Source of the DNA: Corinectria fuckeliana
Taxonomy: Eukaryota; Ascomycota; Sordariomycetes; Hypocreales; Nectriaceae
Length of the DNA: 64,000 bases
Direction: 5' to 3'
NCBI GenBank assembly: GCA_019137255.1
Contig: WPDH01000063.1
Location: 300,062 to 364,061 of the forward strand
Shown: piece by piece, positions 33,297 through 44,880 of the stretch
How positions within the stretch are numbered: the stretch's first letter is position 1
How the letters are laid out: every line of letters starts with the position of its first letter
Made by a program: the position numbers and the translations under genes
The notes under the pieces: model-generated
What the model was told of the DNA's origin: nothing
Database searches by the model: none
What the model saw: only the letters and a program-made list of their open reading frames with translations

Positions 33297-35549
33297 TCAA
33301 CCTTCACTCGTAAAGTTGCTTTGCTCCTTGTCGCTGTCGTGGCGAGAGCTTGTCCTGGTTTCTTCAACCACTGTGACTGCTGTACCCGTTCTCAATCCAC
33401 GATAAACATGGCTTAGCTGTTTCCAACCGTCGATGATGGGGAAGAAACCTGCAATGAGCATCGTTCCCCAGACCCAGATTATGGCCACAATGATCCAGGC
33501 GACGAAGAATCCTTTACCGAAGACGTATTTGGAGGCGTACATTGGAAGGGGCCTAATAGTGTCATATTAGTAATTTCCAAGGGTTATCGCGGTCGAAGTG
33601 AGCTTACCAAAGCACCCAGTGTCCAAGGAAAGTTGCGGCGGACCAGATCGCTGCCAATGTTCCCCAGTGCTTTAGTCTTGCCTTGTCTGCGGTATAGCTC
33701 GCCACCTTTTCTTCGTGTGACACCGCTTCAGTTGGGGCATTTGCAGTTTGGTCAAATGCGAGGCGCTCGTTCCTGAGGTCGGCCCAATCGTAGTTGGCAG
33801 GCCTAATCAATGAGATGATAACGGAGTACACGCCTGGACTGAAAGCAGATGCGACAGTGCCGTACACACAGGGTAGCGTCTGGCCAGTGGAAGCCACGTT
33901 GACTTCCCCGTACAAGGCCGACGCAGATCCAAGCCAGACAGCGATTCCAGTAGCGAGGCCCAGCAAGGGCGAAATGACGGCGGCGGCTTGAGATTGCTTC
34001 TTCCACAGAATCGTAAGCGTAGTGGGGATGATACCAGGGCAAGTTAAGACTCCTAGCATGTATAATGTCCATCCCAGGTCGACGTTGCCGTAGTAGAGCG
34101 CCGTGGAGAATGAGGCTGAAAATAGGCCGAAGAAGACGACACCAAAATGGCTCCACCGGATCGCGTCCCGATCTGTCGCCGCGCGATTAAAGTACTGCCG
34201 GTAAATATCAAAGCTAATGATGGAAGAGACTGAAATAACCTGGGCTGAAATTGTTGATGTTACCGCCATGAAGGTGATGAGGAGGACGGCGACGGCGCCA
34301 CCTTTACCTGCAAGCGCGATTGCGGCATACGGGAGCACGAGGCCATTCGAGATCTCAATGGTCGACATTCGTCTCGGATACGTTGGAAAACGCTCGGTAT
34401 CTTCGAGTCCGAGGGCGGCGAAGCTCATGAGCGTTCCGAGACACCACGGGATGGCAAAGTACGCAATGCCGCCGATGATGTATCCCGGGACAACGGCTTG
34501 GGGCGCGGCAGCGAAGGCCTTGGCGAAGAAGCCGGTGTCCATGATGACGAGACCGAAGTTGGCAAGCACGTGGATAATGCCGAAAAGTATTGCCTATTGC
34601 CTGTTGATAAGTTTGGGTATTCGTCAACGGCCGGGAGAGTTGCACTTACACCTTTGCTTGTCATGGTCAGGTATGACCCATCCTCATTGCCGGCAACAGG
34701 GTGCGCTTTTCCTGCCGCAACAATAAGATCGTAAAGACCTTCTGGCGATCCGATCTCTGGGACCGTGAACGTCTTGATGGTGAAGAAGCAGATGACGATG
34801 GTGATGACAAAGGTGTGGAAGTAGTCGGTGAGGAAGGTGGCCTTGATGCCTCCAACGAAAGTATACAAGACTACACCAACTGGCAGAAGAAAGGTCGCGG
34901 CAATTACATGCATTCCAGTTCTGTTCTCTTGTTAGTTGCGCGGGGAGTGGAGGTGGTAGTTGATTTGGCACATACAGAGCACTAATGGCGGCACTGGCAC
35001 CGAGAAGCATGTTGGCAATGGCGATGATGTTGTTGATCAGGCAGAGGGCAATCCAAACAATATGGCCTGGGGTTCCGTATCGAATCCTCACAATCTCAAG
35101 CAGAGTGTGCGCCTCGGGGACTCTCATCTTGCAAGCAATACCCAGCAGGGAGAAGAAGACAATCATTGGCGAGCAACTACCAATTTGTGTTAGTCACTGA
35201 TATGTTATTCATTCAGTCCTGCGATTGGAGAAACTCACCCTGCTGCGAACCAGAACGGCCCGGCGACGCCAAAGTTGTAGCCCACGAGGGTACTGCCGAG
35301 CATGGCGGTACTCCAAAGCCAGGAAGAGATGACAGCCGAGGCCGTCAACCCTGTGCCTACGCTTCTGTTTGCCGTCATGAACATTTCGGTGGTTTTGTTG
35401 TCTTCGCCAACTGTCTTCTTGAGGACGTGGGTCGCGAACATCATGATGAAGGCGATCAAGAAGCCAATGGCGATGACGACAGCGTAGCCGGCGGCCTGAG
35501 GGAGCGGCGGCTCGATGGTGCCATCGTCTCTCTTCTCCAGCCACTCCAT
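33297..35549 (-). CDS. DUR3-type urea symporter paralogue, copy 2
   Basis: Second SSS-family symporter of the DUR3 clade. Exons (minus): 35549-35239, 35176-34976, 34920-34650, 34593-33608, 33552-33297; all junctions keep phase, giving 674 aa. Shared family blocks: GVAGPFWFAAGCSPMI, MRVPEAHTLLEIVRIRYG, TGMHVIAATFLLPVGVVLYT, GGIKATFLTDYFHT, PLPMYASKYVFGKGFF. It differs from copy 1 at positions normally constant: WSTAMLGSTLVGYNFG where copy 1 has WAATLLQSSGVCYRYG, so substrate or affinity may differ (inference). Introns are at different places from copy 1 except near the PLPMY junction, so this is an old duplication. The ORF can be extended to a TTG at 35564, but the ATG at 35549 (MEWLEKRDDG) is the sensible start. 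Confidence 0.93.
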
Positions 35550-36239
35550 GGCTTGACTTGTCAATTAGTTTGTCGGAGGACCTGGGGAACTCGTTGGACG
35601 GAAACGGCAGGTGTGATTTGTGAAGTCGGAGAAGAAGGGGGGAGGCTGCATCTTCCAGTTATTTTAATTCCTTTTGGGGATGCCAATCATCTTCATTTAT
35701 TTTTATTAAGATCCTTCCTAGGACGCCTTCCCAATCACGCAATATGTGCATGGGTGTCACATAATTTCGACATCGCAACCTTACAGGCCTAATCACCATC
35801 ACGCCATAGCCGGCCACAACTCATAATCCAGCCATAAACGAGCTATCCCTTAGCGGCCGTCTAGTGTCCTTAAGACTGCGATAGCACAAAAGGAACGACT
35901 TTGACTTTGCTAGATTCTGCTGCAGTTAATTGTCTCGAAGATCATTACTGAAAATGCGCCCAGTAGCATTTTTCGGCAGTAGGATACGAGTCTCAACGAC
36001 CTTTCCCGTGGATCAGCAATTGTACCTTGCGTTCAAGCAGCAAAGACGCCATGGTTCATTGTTGAGATCCCCGACTGTATCTATTTATCTGGCGCACCAG
36101 GCTGAATCTCAATAGTCCATGTGCGCCCCTCATGTCTAGATTCTAGACTTTCTCCCTGAGCTTGCCGAGTCCAGACTTCCACTGAGCTGTCTTTCTATCA
36201 GCGCTAATATATTGTCTCAACACTTAACGTGCGCTTGGC
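35550..36239. other. Intergenic, promoter of symporter copy 2
   Basis: No gene seen. Confidence 0.45.
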
Positions 36240-37083
36240 AATGATGAAATCCGCTACACATCCGTGATAACCGCCCGGCCATTGTAGCTCCTCTTCAAGT
36301 CCATCCTATTGAACGTCTCCTCAATCGGCATCTCCCGAACCATCTAGCACGTGTCAGCGAGAGCCTGGTCTAGCCTGGGTCTTCGGATGCTATCAATCCT
36401 TGGCAAGGACAGCAGGCACTACTCCCCTAGTCACATTCGACGTCCGAAAGGGAAAGCTCTCCGCATTCTCAACCACCATGTTTGCGCCCTGTCTGCACTG
36501 GCATCGCATGCGTAGCGTCGACGGTGAGAATCACGCGTCCTTTTCGTGGATGCTGGAAAAGGTTGAGGTCCTAGGGATCCCACGCCATGAAGTCGTCGGC
36601 CAATGTGTATTGACTCTTCGAGTCGTGCAGGAGAGCTGACCTTGCGAGTTTGACAGCGTCCTCACCAAAGTCCCCGAACGTCTCCAGCAACTAGCCGTCA
36701 TCCGCCTCTGCGTACCGCGATGCAGGTGCAGAGCGTCAGTCATGGCGCGTGGGAAAATTGTGCGCCAGTTTCATACAGTCCAGACGTCACAAAGGATACG
36801 CCATGATGAATCGTGGCGTTCCGTCCTCGGCTTCCAGGAGCGAGAATCAGACCGTGCCAGTTTCGAGCTTCTACTAGTTACCCGGCTTTCCGAGCTCTTT
36901 GTTCTTCTTGGCAGCGATCGCAAGGCGGAACCAAGTGAGCCCCATTTCCTCAGCAACTTGCTCGTCAATCTCAAGGAGCTGGGCTCGTAGGCGTGAGTGG
37001 ACCCCGTGGCGACCAAGATTGAAGATTGTCAATATTACGCCACCGTACGGAGAAAAGCAAAGAGCCAGATGCCATCGACCCAA
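36240..37083 (-). pseudogene. FAD-dependent monooxygenase relic
   Basis: Read on the minus strand, a segment near 37,000 gives LGRHGVHSRLRAQLLEIDEQ, which fits the DG motif region (G-A-D-G-x-x-S-x-x-R) of aromatic-ring hydroxylases with the ADG changed. Near 36,500 GRVILTVDATHAMPVQTG fits the GD motif (R-x-x-L-x-GDAAH) with GDAAH changed to VDATH. Further pieces (VVENAESFPFRTSNV; MVREMPIEETFNRMD) follow in other frames. At least four stops and several frame changes separate them. The enzyme would hydroxylate an aromatic or secondary-metabolite substrate using NAD(P)H and FAD; this copy cannot. No N-terminal GxGxxG was located upstream. Confidence 0.5.
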
Positions 37084-38248
37084 TCACAACATCTCCCACA
37101 TATTTGCTCTTATCTGCCGGGACGACTGCACCAGTCGCGAGATCTCAACGTCCATACCTCTATTGTGGAAAATTGTGCTCACCAGGTTGACCCCAATCTC
37201 CAACTTAGCAGATAGGGCCGCTTCAACTCGGTTGATTAAGCTCTAAGGCTCGATCGTTTATCGCAAGACTGTTCGCTCCCCAGCTATTATAGAAGACGAC
37301 TGCTCCGCCTGTCCTCAACTTTGCGCTTTGGTGTAGGATCGATATCCGCCACTAAACACTGTGCCTGCTCTTGCATGATCATAGCCGGTGTTATCGTGAG
37401 TTCTGATCGAGCTGGAGAGCAAGTTGGTTCCATGTCCACCTGTGGCTACATCTGATGTGGAGGAAGCGGGCGGCAGCAAGTCTAGAACTACCGCAACCGA
37501 TGATGATGACGTGGAGGCTTACTTAGTTAGATCCTAGATAGGAGCTAATAAAAAGATGAAGTCTTTTCTGAAGACGAGGTTTGTTCTGACCCAAATCAGG
37601 ACGGGAGGTGACTCTTTAAACCTGCTTCTCAAGTGTCATCGATCCAGCGTGATACCCAATCGCACGTGCTCGCAACAATACGCCACGTCGCCTCCAAGCG
37701 CAGCATGAGGCGTTATAAGAAACAGTTTCAAACCTGAACAGGTATATAGACGTGTCCGGCAGTTTTCCAACTTTATTTAATGTCTGGTTGCCCCCAACGG
37801 GTTCCAAATATCGGCCTACGTAAAAAGGCCAGAGGGTTACATATATGGCAATAGTTGTCACAGACATGGCCGACGCGACTAGTTCATGTCGGTGAATTGC
37901 GCACGGTAAGCCGGGACATCGCTCGGCCAAGGGTAGCGGCAATCTATGGATTACAGAGGAAGATCTGCTCTTCCAGCCAAATCCAGGCGCGACCCAGTTG
38001 CTATAATTCTTTGTATTAACTAACTGAAAGGAGTCTCACGGTGATCTTTCTAGGCTTACGTTAATCCCTATTTAGGTATGTGCTTTATGTTGCTGCCAGT
38101 GAATTCAACAGACCCATTAGTAAACAACGAAGCAACATTTAGAGTATATGAAACTAAACTTCATGCAGTTATCTTCATTATAGGTCTTTCTCTACTCTGA
38201 ATTATGAGTTACCGCCCTATAAGCTTCCGCATCCCCTCTCCAAGACTG
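37084..38248. other. Intergenic
   Basis: A 108-codon minus-strand frame at 37,942-37,616 has no recognisable features. No gene supported. Confidence 0.4.
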
Positions 38249-39415
38249 TTAATCTGGCCCACCATGTCGCGAATGATATCTAATACTTACCGTACGGGGG
38301 CTATGAGAACACATCCCTCGATATATGATATCTTCCACCTTCCAGTGACAAATAGAGCCAAGGAGTAACTTTCCGGGACATAGATCTCTCTTAAACTCAG
38401 ACAGTTCTCCAAGCCAGAATTTAAGGACTTTTTTTGCAAGCACTAACAAGTGTCTGACATCAGCTATTTCTTGGGGTTCGCTTGGCTCAGTACCTGTAGA
38501 GATTAGAGCGATGAATTGGCCTTTTCTACCCAACTTGAGATTACTCATTCGAGCTCGTAGGTTGCGAGAACTCTCCTTCTTTCCAAGTTGGTGTTGTAAC
38601 TTCCGTCCAGACAATGCATATCCGACCTTAGTTGCCGAGCCAATGTAGACGTAGTGCTCTGCATAGCTTGTGTTCGCGAACCTAGACTTCAGGATCCAGG
38701 TATAAACCCCCATTTTTCTTGTTTCTTCCCATCCTAGAGAGCTCAGATCGGTGATACTTGGCGGCTTAGGGGCGGCGAGAATGTGGCCTAAGGGCCTCGA
38801 GATTAGAGCCAGAATCTGCTCGGCCCATGCTCCCCTGGGTCAGTTTTGAAGAACACTGGTCCAATCGTATGTAGCGTATGCCTTCATAAGAGCCTCTAGT
38901 ATGCAATCGAGCCTCGCTTTGAGGGTCGCCGTTTCGGCCGCTGTGAGTTCTTCTTCCGGGACAGGAACAGGCTGCAAGGTTGACTGAGTGGACCGCTGTT
39001 CTGCGTTGATTTTACTTATCCGAAGCGTGACGCTGTCAATAGTCCGGCCCATCTCCCGTCCTATTTTTTCCTTCTCTGGCGCTGCTCGTTTGGAAAGATA
39101 CTTGAGAAGAGTCTCTGTTTCCAGCGTCGACCACCGCCCTCTATTCTCCGCTACCTAGAGGGCAAGTAGTTCTTTATCCTCATCGAGAGCGCACTTCACT
39201 TCCCAATAGGCTCATCCGAGTCGAGCCGCAATCCTAGGAACTTGATATCCTTCTTGCAACAGCGTCTTCATTTTGTGAATTTCGAAAAGGGTAAGGTGGT
39301 GATATTTCTCGGACGGGGCTCCTGTAGACGAAGTGAAGGAGCGAGAAGAGGCTTGGTGCCGTCCTGGACAGAAAAGGATAGGAATGTAGCCAGCCCTCTT
39401 GCTAATCATCTTCAT
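38249..39415 (-). pseudogene. SANT/Myb-like plus GIY-YIG-like protein, three in-frame stops
   Basis: One continuous minus-strand frame of 389 codons from ATG 39415 to 38249 holds only three internal stops: TGA after IAARLG (39,212), TAG after ELLAL (about 39,158) and TGA after TSVLQN (38,840). Two would be repaired by CGA or CAG codons. Order of parts: EIHKMKTLLQEGYQVPRIAA (helix-turn-helix-like), WSTLETETLLKYLSKR..GREMGRTIDSVTLRISKI (SANT/Myb-like), a linker, and then a GIY-YIG-like start TYLxxV replaced here by HYVYIGSATKVGY with ALSGRKLQHQ, HLLVLAKKVLKFWLGEL and a C-terminal MCSHSPRTVSIR. Such proteins may be transposon-derived or domesticated nucleases. No frameshift is needed, so loss is recent. 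Function unknown. Confidence 0.6.
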
Positions 39416-40339
39416 CTTGAGGAAAACTTTGCGAAGTGTTAGCCGCAGCTACAGCGCTGAGTTTATCCTCGTGGCTTGTGTAGCCCATTTGTCGGCCGCA
39501 GGCATCCACCAAAGGACGCGGCGAGTCGTCATCGACTACTCGTAGGCCTTGTGTGGAATAGCCCTCGAGCATGAAGAGGGAGGCGTTGAAGCGTGGGTTT
39601 CCGTTGCTCTCGGTTGAAAAGTGGTTGACTGGTCAGAGCCTCCGTCATCGTCTTCAAGGTACCGTACCGTATCGTCCCGTCCGCTCTTTCTGTTTTCACA
39701 GAGAGGAACGGAGAGAGATAAAAAAGGTACAGCGGCAATGAATACGATATAGAGATTACCTGACTCTCATACTTCCATTGGACGTTTCCTGGCCGCTGAA
39801 AAGGATAACATCGACAACAGTGCGTAGTACAGGCATCTTTCTTCCAGTCTGTACCACTCTGAAGAGTCTTTTCGTCTTGGAGGTGCATTCTCATCCTTTC
39901 ATGTTTACTCTGATCGTTTCCTCTAAGAAGTCTTGGCTTAAAGGACCCTGTCAACAACGCACAACGTGCTAGCTCATGGACTGCTCGGAAGGCTTTCATC
40001 GCTACAAGAATGACTAACCTTCCTCTGCCGTTCCCTTTATTCAGGACGTAACTCACTCCGCTGCTCAGCACCGTGATTCCCTCGTCCAAGAAAACACACG
40101 GACACAAAGTCTCTACAGAGCGGGTAATGGTGCCATTGTCATTCACGTGATACACTAAAAATACCCCTGGTTATTCATCCTCGCGTTATGGAGCACACTC
40201 CTGGGCTGATCTTATCTTCTCACCCTAATTAACAACCCTTTCTACTTCGTATGAACGAGCTTTCGGCAGCTTGCTCCAAATAGGAATCATTGACGACCTT
40301 GCCATTGACCTAGCGAACAATATAGCCAACTGGCCCACC
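39416..40339. other. Intergenic
   Basis: A 208-codon minus-strand frame (40155-39529) begins at GTG, has no ATG start and no motifs, and is probably fortuitous. The segment 40,200-40,339 is the promoter/leader of the next gene. Confidence 0.4.
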
Positions 40340-41008
40340 ATGACTACCCAAGAAACGCCAAAACCACATGTCGTCCTGATTTCCCTCAATCCCGATTCAT
40401 TTGTCGATGAACTCTACGTCAACCTTCTCCGCGAGCTTCACCTGAAGGCAGCTGTTCAGTGGGAAAAGACAGGGATGTCTGCTGTCAACCGACTTACCCG
40501 GCAGCCCTTACCTAAGGCCGTGCTCATCACCGACGAGGTGATTATGGCGCGTGAGAATATCTACGTTTGGGAGGTAGTTCTGCACTATATTCGTCAAGGA
40601 GGCACCGCTGTAATCATGGGCCATTTCTCCAACTTCGCGGAATGGCCCGACATCAAGCCCTTCTTTCTCAAAGCAGGCCTGCCATGGGCCAGTGGCTCAT
40701 ACACTGGTACATCGGTCCAGCTGAACCTGCGAGCAACGGGCTTGCCATTGACCTCAAATCTCCTACCAAACTACAGCCAGAAGGCCATGTTCTTAGAGAA
40801 TGTTGCGCTCGCCGATTCTTTGTACGTCGACGACGATGATCCCAGGCTGGAGCCGGGGGGTTCTGGCCTGGTTGGCGTGGACCAGCCTGGGGAAACGCCT
40901 GTTGCCTTCGCAAGTGTTGGAAATGGAAAGTTGGGGTATGTTGGCGACGTGAATGCCGAGAAAGGAACCGATGCTGCCATCCTTGCAATGTGTGGATTGT
41001 CTGACTGA
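40340..41008 (+). CDS. Conserved fungal hypothetical protein, 222 aa
   Basis: Single-exon gene from the ATG at 40340 (MTTQETPKPHVVLISLNPDS); upstream in-frame codons lack an ATG. The sequence alternates hydrophobic strands and helices in a Rossmann-like way: HVVLISLNPDSFVDEL, KAVLITDEVIMARENIYVWE, YIRQGGTAVIMGHFSNFAEW, KPFFLKAGLPWASG, and the end VGNGKLGYVGDVNAEKGTDA. This resembles a class-I glutamine-amidotransferase/ThuA-like fold by pattern only; no catalytic Cys-His pair can be assigned. No signal peptide or membrane span. Similar proteins are common in Pezizomycotina as hypotheticals. It converges on the methyltransferase at 41,183. Confidence 0.8.
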   Translation: MTTQETPKPHVVLISLNPDSFVDELYVNLLRELHLKAAVQWEKTGMSAVNRLTRQPLPKAVLITDEVIMARENIYVWEVVLHYIRQGGTAVIMGHFSNFAEWPDIKPFFLKAGLPWASGSYTGTSVQLNLRATGLPLTSNLLPNYSQKAMFLENVALADSLYVDDDDPRLEPGGSGLVGVDQPGETPVAFASVGNGKLGYVGDVNAEKGTDAAILAMCGLSD

Positions 41009-41182
41009 AGAACTTTGTATGCAATTAGTCTAACGAAACGCCCCCCGGCAAAAGGAAACTGCAGCATCAAACTTCGTTTGGAGAAACACAGGGGGTTTCA
41101 AGATTTTCTAGAAATTCGACTGTTTGAGCTTGCGATAGAGTTTGCTGTTTGGGTCTAATAAGAAGTGCTGCATCCTAATTAT

Positions 41183-42743
41183 TTACTGCTCTTGCCCCTG
41201 CGTATCGTCCTTCTTTTCCGGCCCCCCTGGCTTTTGGCCGTAAACAACATAACTAAGGCGGTTAGAAATTGGAACTACCATAGCATCTAGACTTAATACA
41301 TACACGTTCCAGTAGCCATGAACCTTGGGGTTCCTGAGCTCCTTTCTAGCCTCTGCACACAATGTCATGACCTCTTTCTTAGACCAGGAGAGGACTCTGG
41401 TGAATAGGCCAAGGCTCACGCCTTCTAGGCCGACATCGAAGTTGGCGAGGTTCCATCTCCCAAGCTCTTTGAGTTTCATGTCCTTCGGCCAGCTATTCGT
41501 CGGCCATCGAAAGACGGTTTCGTGGACGTTTGTGAACCCGGCTCGTTGGAGGTACTCCTGGTGTTGATCAGAAATACCGACTGGGCGATCTAGAGCCTTC
41601 GAGCCTTTAATAAGGGCCTTTTGCCATTTCATCGTTGGTGATGTGTTAGGGACGAGGGTTCCGTCGTCACAAAACACGGGCAGCTGGATATCCTGAATCT
41701 TGTACCAGCCTCCCGGGGCCAAGTTCCTATGCACCTGTCATTCCCGGCTAGAACACGGAACAGGCGCCACAGACCCGGTACTTACTCGTAGGCTTTCTCG
41801 GCCATTGCTTCAGGGCTTGCGAAACTTCCTGTCATCATGCGGCTGAAGATAAAGTCGAAAGGAGTCTTCCAGGTCCATTCCTTTTCAAGGTCATCCATCT
41901 CGAAGTGGCAGTTCTGCGGTATGCTGGAGATGTTAGAGCTCCATTGGTGGAAGTGGATGGAATTTCGTTCAGGGTAACAAGCAATGAGGGTTGAATGAGA
42001 CTGAGATCAACCCCAATAACCTACGCCCGTATTAGAACGGTCAAATGGCACAACCACTGGATAAATGAACCTCCGCGTGTGGGTGAGAGTCGGCTGGATG
42101 GTAGGTTAGCGGCTAACAATAACAATCCGAGTTTTGCATTCAGCAGGACAATCACCAAACTCAATAGCCCAAAGGCCAGTCCCAGTCCCCATGTCTAGAA
42201 CCCGTTTAGCAGCGTGAGCTCCGGGGTTGAGACATCTTTCTCCGTCCATCGTGATTACGTATAAGTTATCCTGCAGGTCTGGCTCATCTATTAGCACGAC
42301 ATGCAGGAACGAGCTGTAATTCTTTATCTCACCAAGTCTATCGTTTTCCATCTGTACCCAGAATTAGCGGTAGAATACAACAAGGTTGTAAACAAGCGTA
42401 CGTCATCGTTGGGATATATGTATTCTTTATCTCATTAGCGTTCGCTTTCTTTTTCGCCCACTAGCAGACTTACTGCTCTCGCTCATGCGGTGATACGTCC
42501 GGCCATTTTCCTGCTGGAACTCAAGCAAGCTGGATCGCAGAGACGAGGTGGATGGCTCTTCTAGCGGCTAGATACTTCTCATCAGTTTGCCAAGCGGCGA
42601 TAGAATATGTGAACAACACACAACATCAAAAGCCGAGTCGAAATCCGGATCCGCGATCTATTATCTTGTCAGCGCTGCACTAGATTAAATGTTCATATCC
42701 ATCGAAGACATCACTTGCAATCTGGTCTTCATACATCATGCAT
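41183..42743 (-). CDS. LaeA-like SAM-dependent methyltransferase
   Basis: Class-I methyltransferase of the LaeA/UMTA-like fungal family; substrates are mostly unknown. Working exon model (minus): 42743-42735, 42657-42625, 42567-42474, 42424-42402, 42351-42124, 42020-41983, 41923-41786, 41726-41183, giving 368 aa. Evidence: DPDFDSAFD; EFQQENGRTYHRM; KYIYPNDD; motif I VLDMGTGTGLWAIEFG; VIGVDLSLIQPSF; CHFEMDDLEKEWTW; FIFSRMMTGSF; NLAPGGWYKIQDIQLPV; and the tail ELRNPKVHGYWNVYVL..YVVYGQKP. The intron after IQPS appears to use a GC donor (TT|GCTTGT) with a good CTAAC branch; using GT instead breaks the frame. The first exon (MHD) and the donor near 42,120 are uncertain. If the GC site is not spliced the gene is broken. 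Confidence 0.75.
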
Positions 42744-43716
42744 GAGTTTGACGGAGGAATAGTATGCTAGGACAACAATAATCATAAACGTTCAAAAGTA
42801 CACGCTGGATGATAGATAACTGTTGCTTCAATGTCACAAAGGACGGGAAGAGGCGGAGACAATCCTACTCAGCATCCCGCCAAGGGCTCCTTCATTTATC
42901 GATCCACTTGCTGAAAGTCCGATATGTAGAGCCGGGGGTTGCCGGAATTGATTCCTATTTGCGCGGAAATATTGCCATATTCAGGTAAAAGCGCGGTGAT
43001 CAGCGGGTAAACACGCATTTTCCTAGGTGTGTTAGTTGATCCACGCTTTCCACCTCTAAGCGAAGACATGCCTCAAGGTCTGTATGTACAAACAAGGATA
43101 AAGAAGCTGTGCACATAGACTATCTGCTTTGTAGATACGTGATTACAGGTAGGTACTTCGCGTAACATTTGAAGTAGCATGACAATCAGGTTAAGTGACC
43201 CGGTTTGCAGCCACCTCACCGCAACTAGCCAGCCACATTTCTTCAGGCACACCCTTCCCGAGTTGACCGCTAGAATGACTTTCGTCCTCCAGGTCGTTTC
43301 TTCACGATTTTCGTTAAGGGCTTGTAGAAGCCCAGCAAGACCGAGAAAGAAAAAGGCTTCGGATCGATAATATTACCGGCAAGTCGAACTCACTACTTGC
43401 ACAAACTCTTATTTCTGACCGTTACTGCACTACGATCGACTTATATGAGAAGAATCTCCTTTTATATTATGGTCACTCATATTCACTCTACTAGAAGTGT
43501 AGTTATCGTGAAACCATACCACCGCTGACTGACTACCTTTGCTGTTACTGGAGTATGCTTTCATCAGTCACACCCCTATAAGCCTATCATCTCGGTTGAT
43601 TAGATCCCAAGGCCGTTGAATCGTCGCGTTTCTAACACCACTGTTTCATCTCTCAAGCTTATCTTTGTAGTCACATCATCTCTGTCCTACCAATCTTCAA
43701 GTAGAAACACAGAAGC
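42744..43716. other. Intergenic
   Basis: No gene seen; short frames only. Confidence 0.45.
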
Positions 43717-44778
43717 TCACTTGAACCAAGCTTCAAATCGTCTCTGTATCTCCTTGATGTTCTCGTGTCCCCCCTCCTTCAACACTTCATAAGCGCGCCG
43801 ATGCACCCTGATATTCTCCGAGAACAGTAGCCTTTTATCCTGCCATCTAGTTACCTGCCGGATTTTATCACCTCCGACCCACTGGCTAAAGCTGAAGACA
43901 GAGTGCAGCCCATTGGGAAACGACGGTCCAGCCTCCTCCACCGGCACATATTCAACGCCGCCCTCGAAGCAGTACTCCTTGGCCAGTGCCTCTGTCACTT
44001 CTCGCATCGTTTCGTATCTGTGGCTGGAGATGTTGAAGACCTGCCCTGCTACTTCCCCTCGTTCCTTGTGCTGTGCCAAGGCCAAGTAGGCCTCGGCGCA
44101 GTCGTCGACGTGCGTGGCATGCATGATGCTGTTTGGGTTGCCAGGGATTCTCAAGACTTTAGTTCCTGTCGCTGCTTCTTGAGCCGCAAAGTCAAACATG
44201 CCGCCGTAATAGCTGCTCGAATATCCAAAGACACACGTCGGGCGCAAGAGGACTGCGTCGAAGAGCTCAGGGTAGTCAAAGATCTTGACACAGCTCTCCG
44301 TCCGCTCTCGAACGAACTCCATTGCATTTGTCGGAGAACCCTCAGTGTGAGGAGAAAGACCAGGGGCTCCATGAACATCTCCATTGCCGTAGTCTTTGCA
44401 TCCCGACGACCAGAGAACAAGCGGCCGGACACCATTCTGGTTGCTCTTTTCGGCGAGGATGCGGACCAAGCCCATGACCTGGGCGAAGTGCGCCGCGTAG
44501 CCAGGCATCTGCTCGGTGCAGCTGACAATGACGTCGAATGTCTGGGACTGTTCGTACAAGGCGTCGAGAAAGCCCAGTTCAGTGAAGGTGCCAACAACCG
44601 GGATAACTTCCAGGAGTGCCAGCTCTGTAGCAGCGGCGGGCTTTCGGACGAGACCGAATGTCTTCCAGCCAGCCCGGACAAAGGCGCGGCAGATGGCAGA
44701 GCCGATGTAGCCGTTGGCGCCGGTGACCAGGACTGTCCGGGCTTGGGTGGGATGGATTGTACTGGCTGTGGACGTCAT
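43717..44778 (-). CDS. NAD-dependent epimerase/dehydratase (extended SDR)
   Basis: Single-exon 353-aa cytosolic oxidoreductase of the extended short-chain dehydrogenase class. The N-terminal Rossmann motif VLVTGANGYIGSAICRAF binds NAD(P). VIPVVGTFTELGFLDALYEQ follows, then VIVSCTEQMPGYAAHFAQVM, LVLWSSGCKDYGNG (the S of the catalytic triad), and the mid-domain AVLLRPTCVFGYSSSYYGGM with PGNPNSIMHATHVDDCAEAY, as in nucleoside-diphosphate-sugar epimerase-like proteins. The usual YxxxK is not in its canonical form, so catalysis may differ or the protein may act as a reductase of another type. Intact frame, ATG at 44778, TATA box about 100 bp upstream. Substrate unknown. Confidence 0.9.
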   Translation of the reverse strand: MTSTASTIHPTQARTVLVTGANGYIGSAICRAFVRAGWKTFGLVRKPAAATELALLEVIPVVGTFTELGFLDALYEQSQTFDVIVSCTEQMPGYAAHFAQVMGLVRILAEKSNQNGVRPLVLWSSGCKDYGNGDVHGAPGLSPHTEGSPTNAMEFVRERTESCVKIFDYPELFDAVLLRPTCVFGYSSSYYGGMFDFAAQEAATGTKVLRIPGNPNSIMHATHVDDCAEAYLALAQHKERGEVAGQVFNISSHRYETMREVTEALAKEYCFEGGVEYVPVEEAGPSFPNGLHSVFSFSQWVGGDKIRQVTRWQDKRLLFSENIRVHRRAYEVLKEGGHENIKEIQRRFEAWFK

Positions 44779-44873
44779 GCTGGCTGTTTAATGGATTGCG
44801 AGGAATATTTGAGATGTAGATCGATGAATGTATACTGTGTCGCTCTCAACCCAATGCTGTAGGTTACCACCCT

Positions 44874-44880
44874 CTTTATA
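44874..44880 (-). promoter_or_regulatory. TATA box of the epimerase gene
   Basis: TATAAAG on the minus strand, about 100 bp upstream of the ATG at 44778. Confidence 0.5.

Noticed and set aside
39529..40155. 208-codon minus-strand frame
   Set aside because: Begins at GTG, has no ATG near its start and no recognisable domain; overlaps a promoter.
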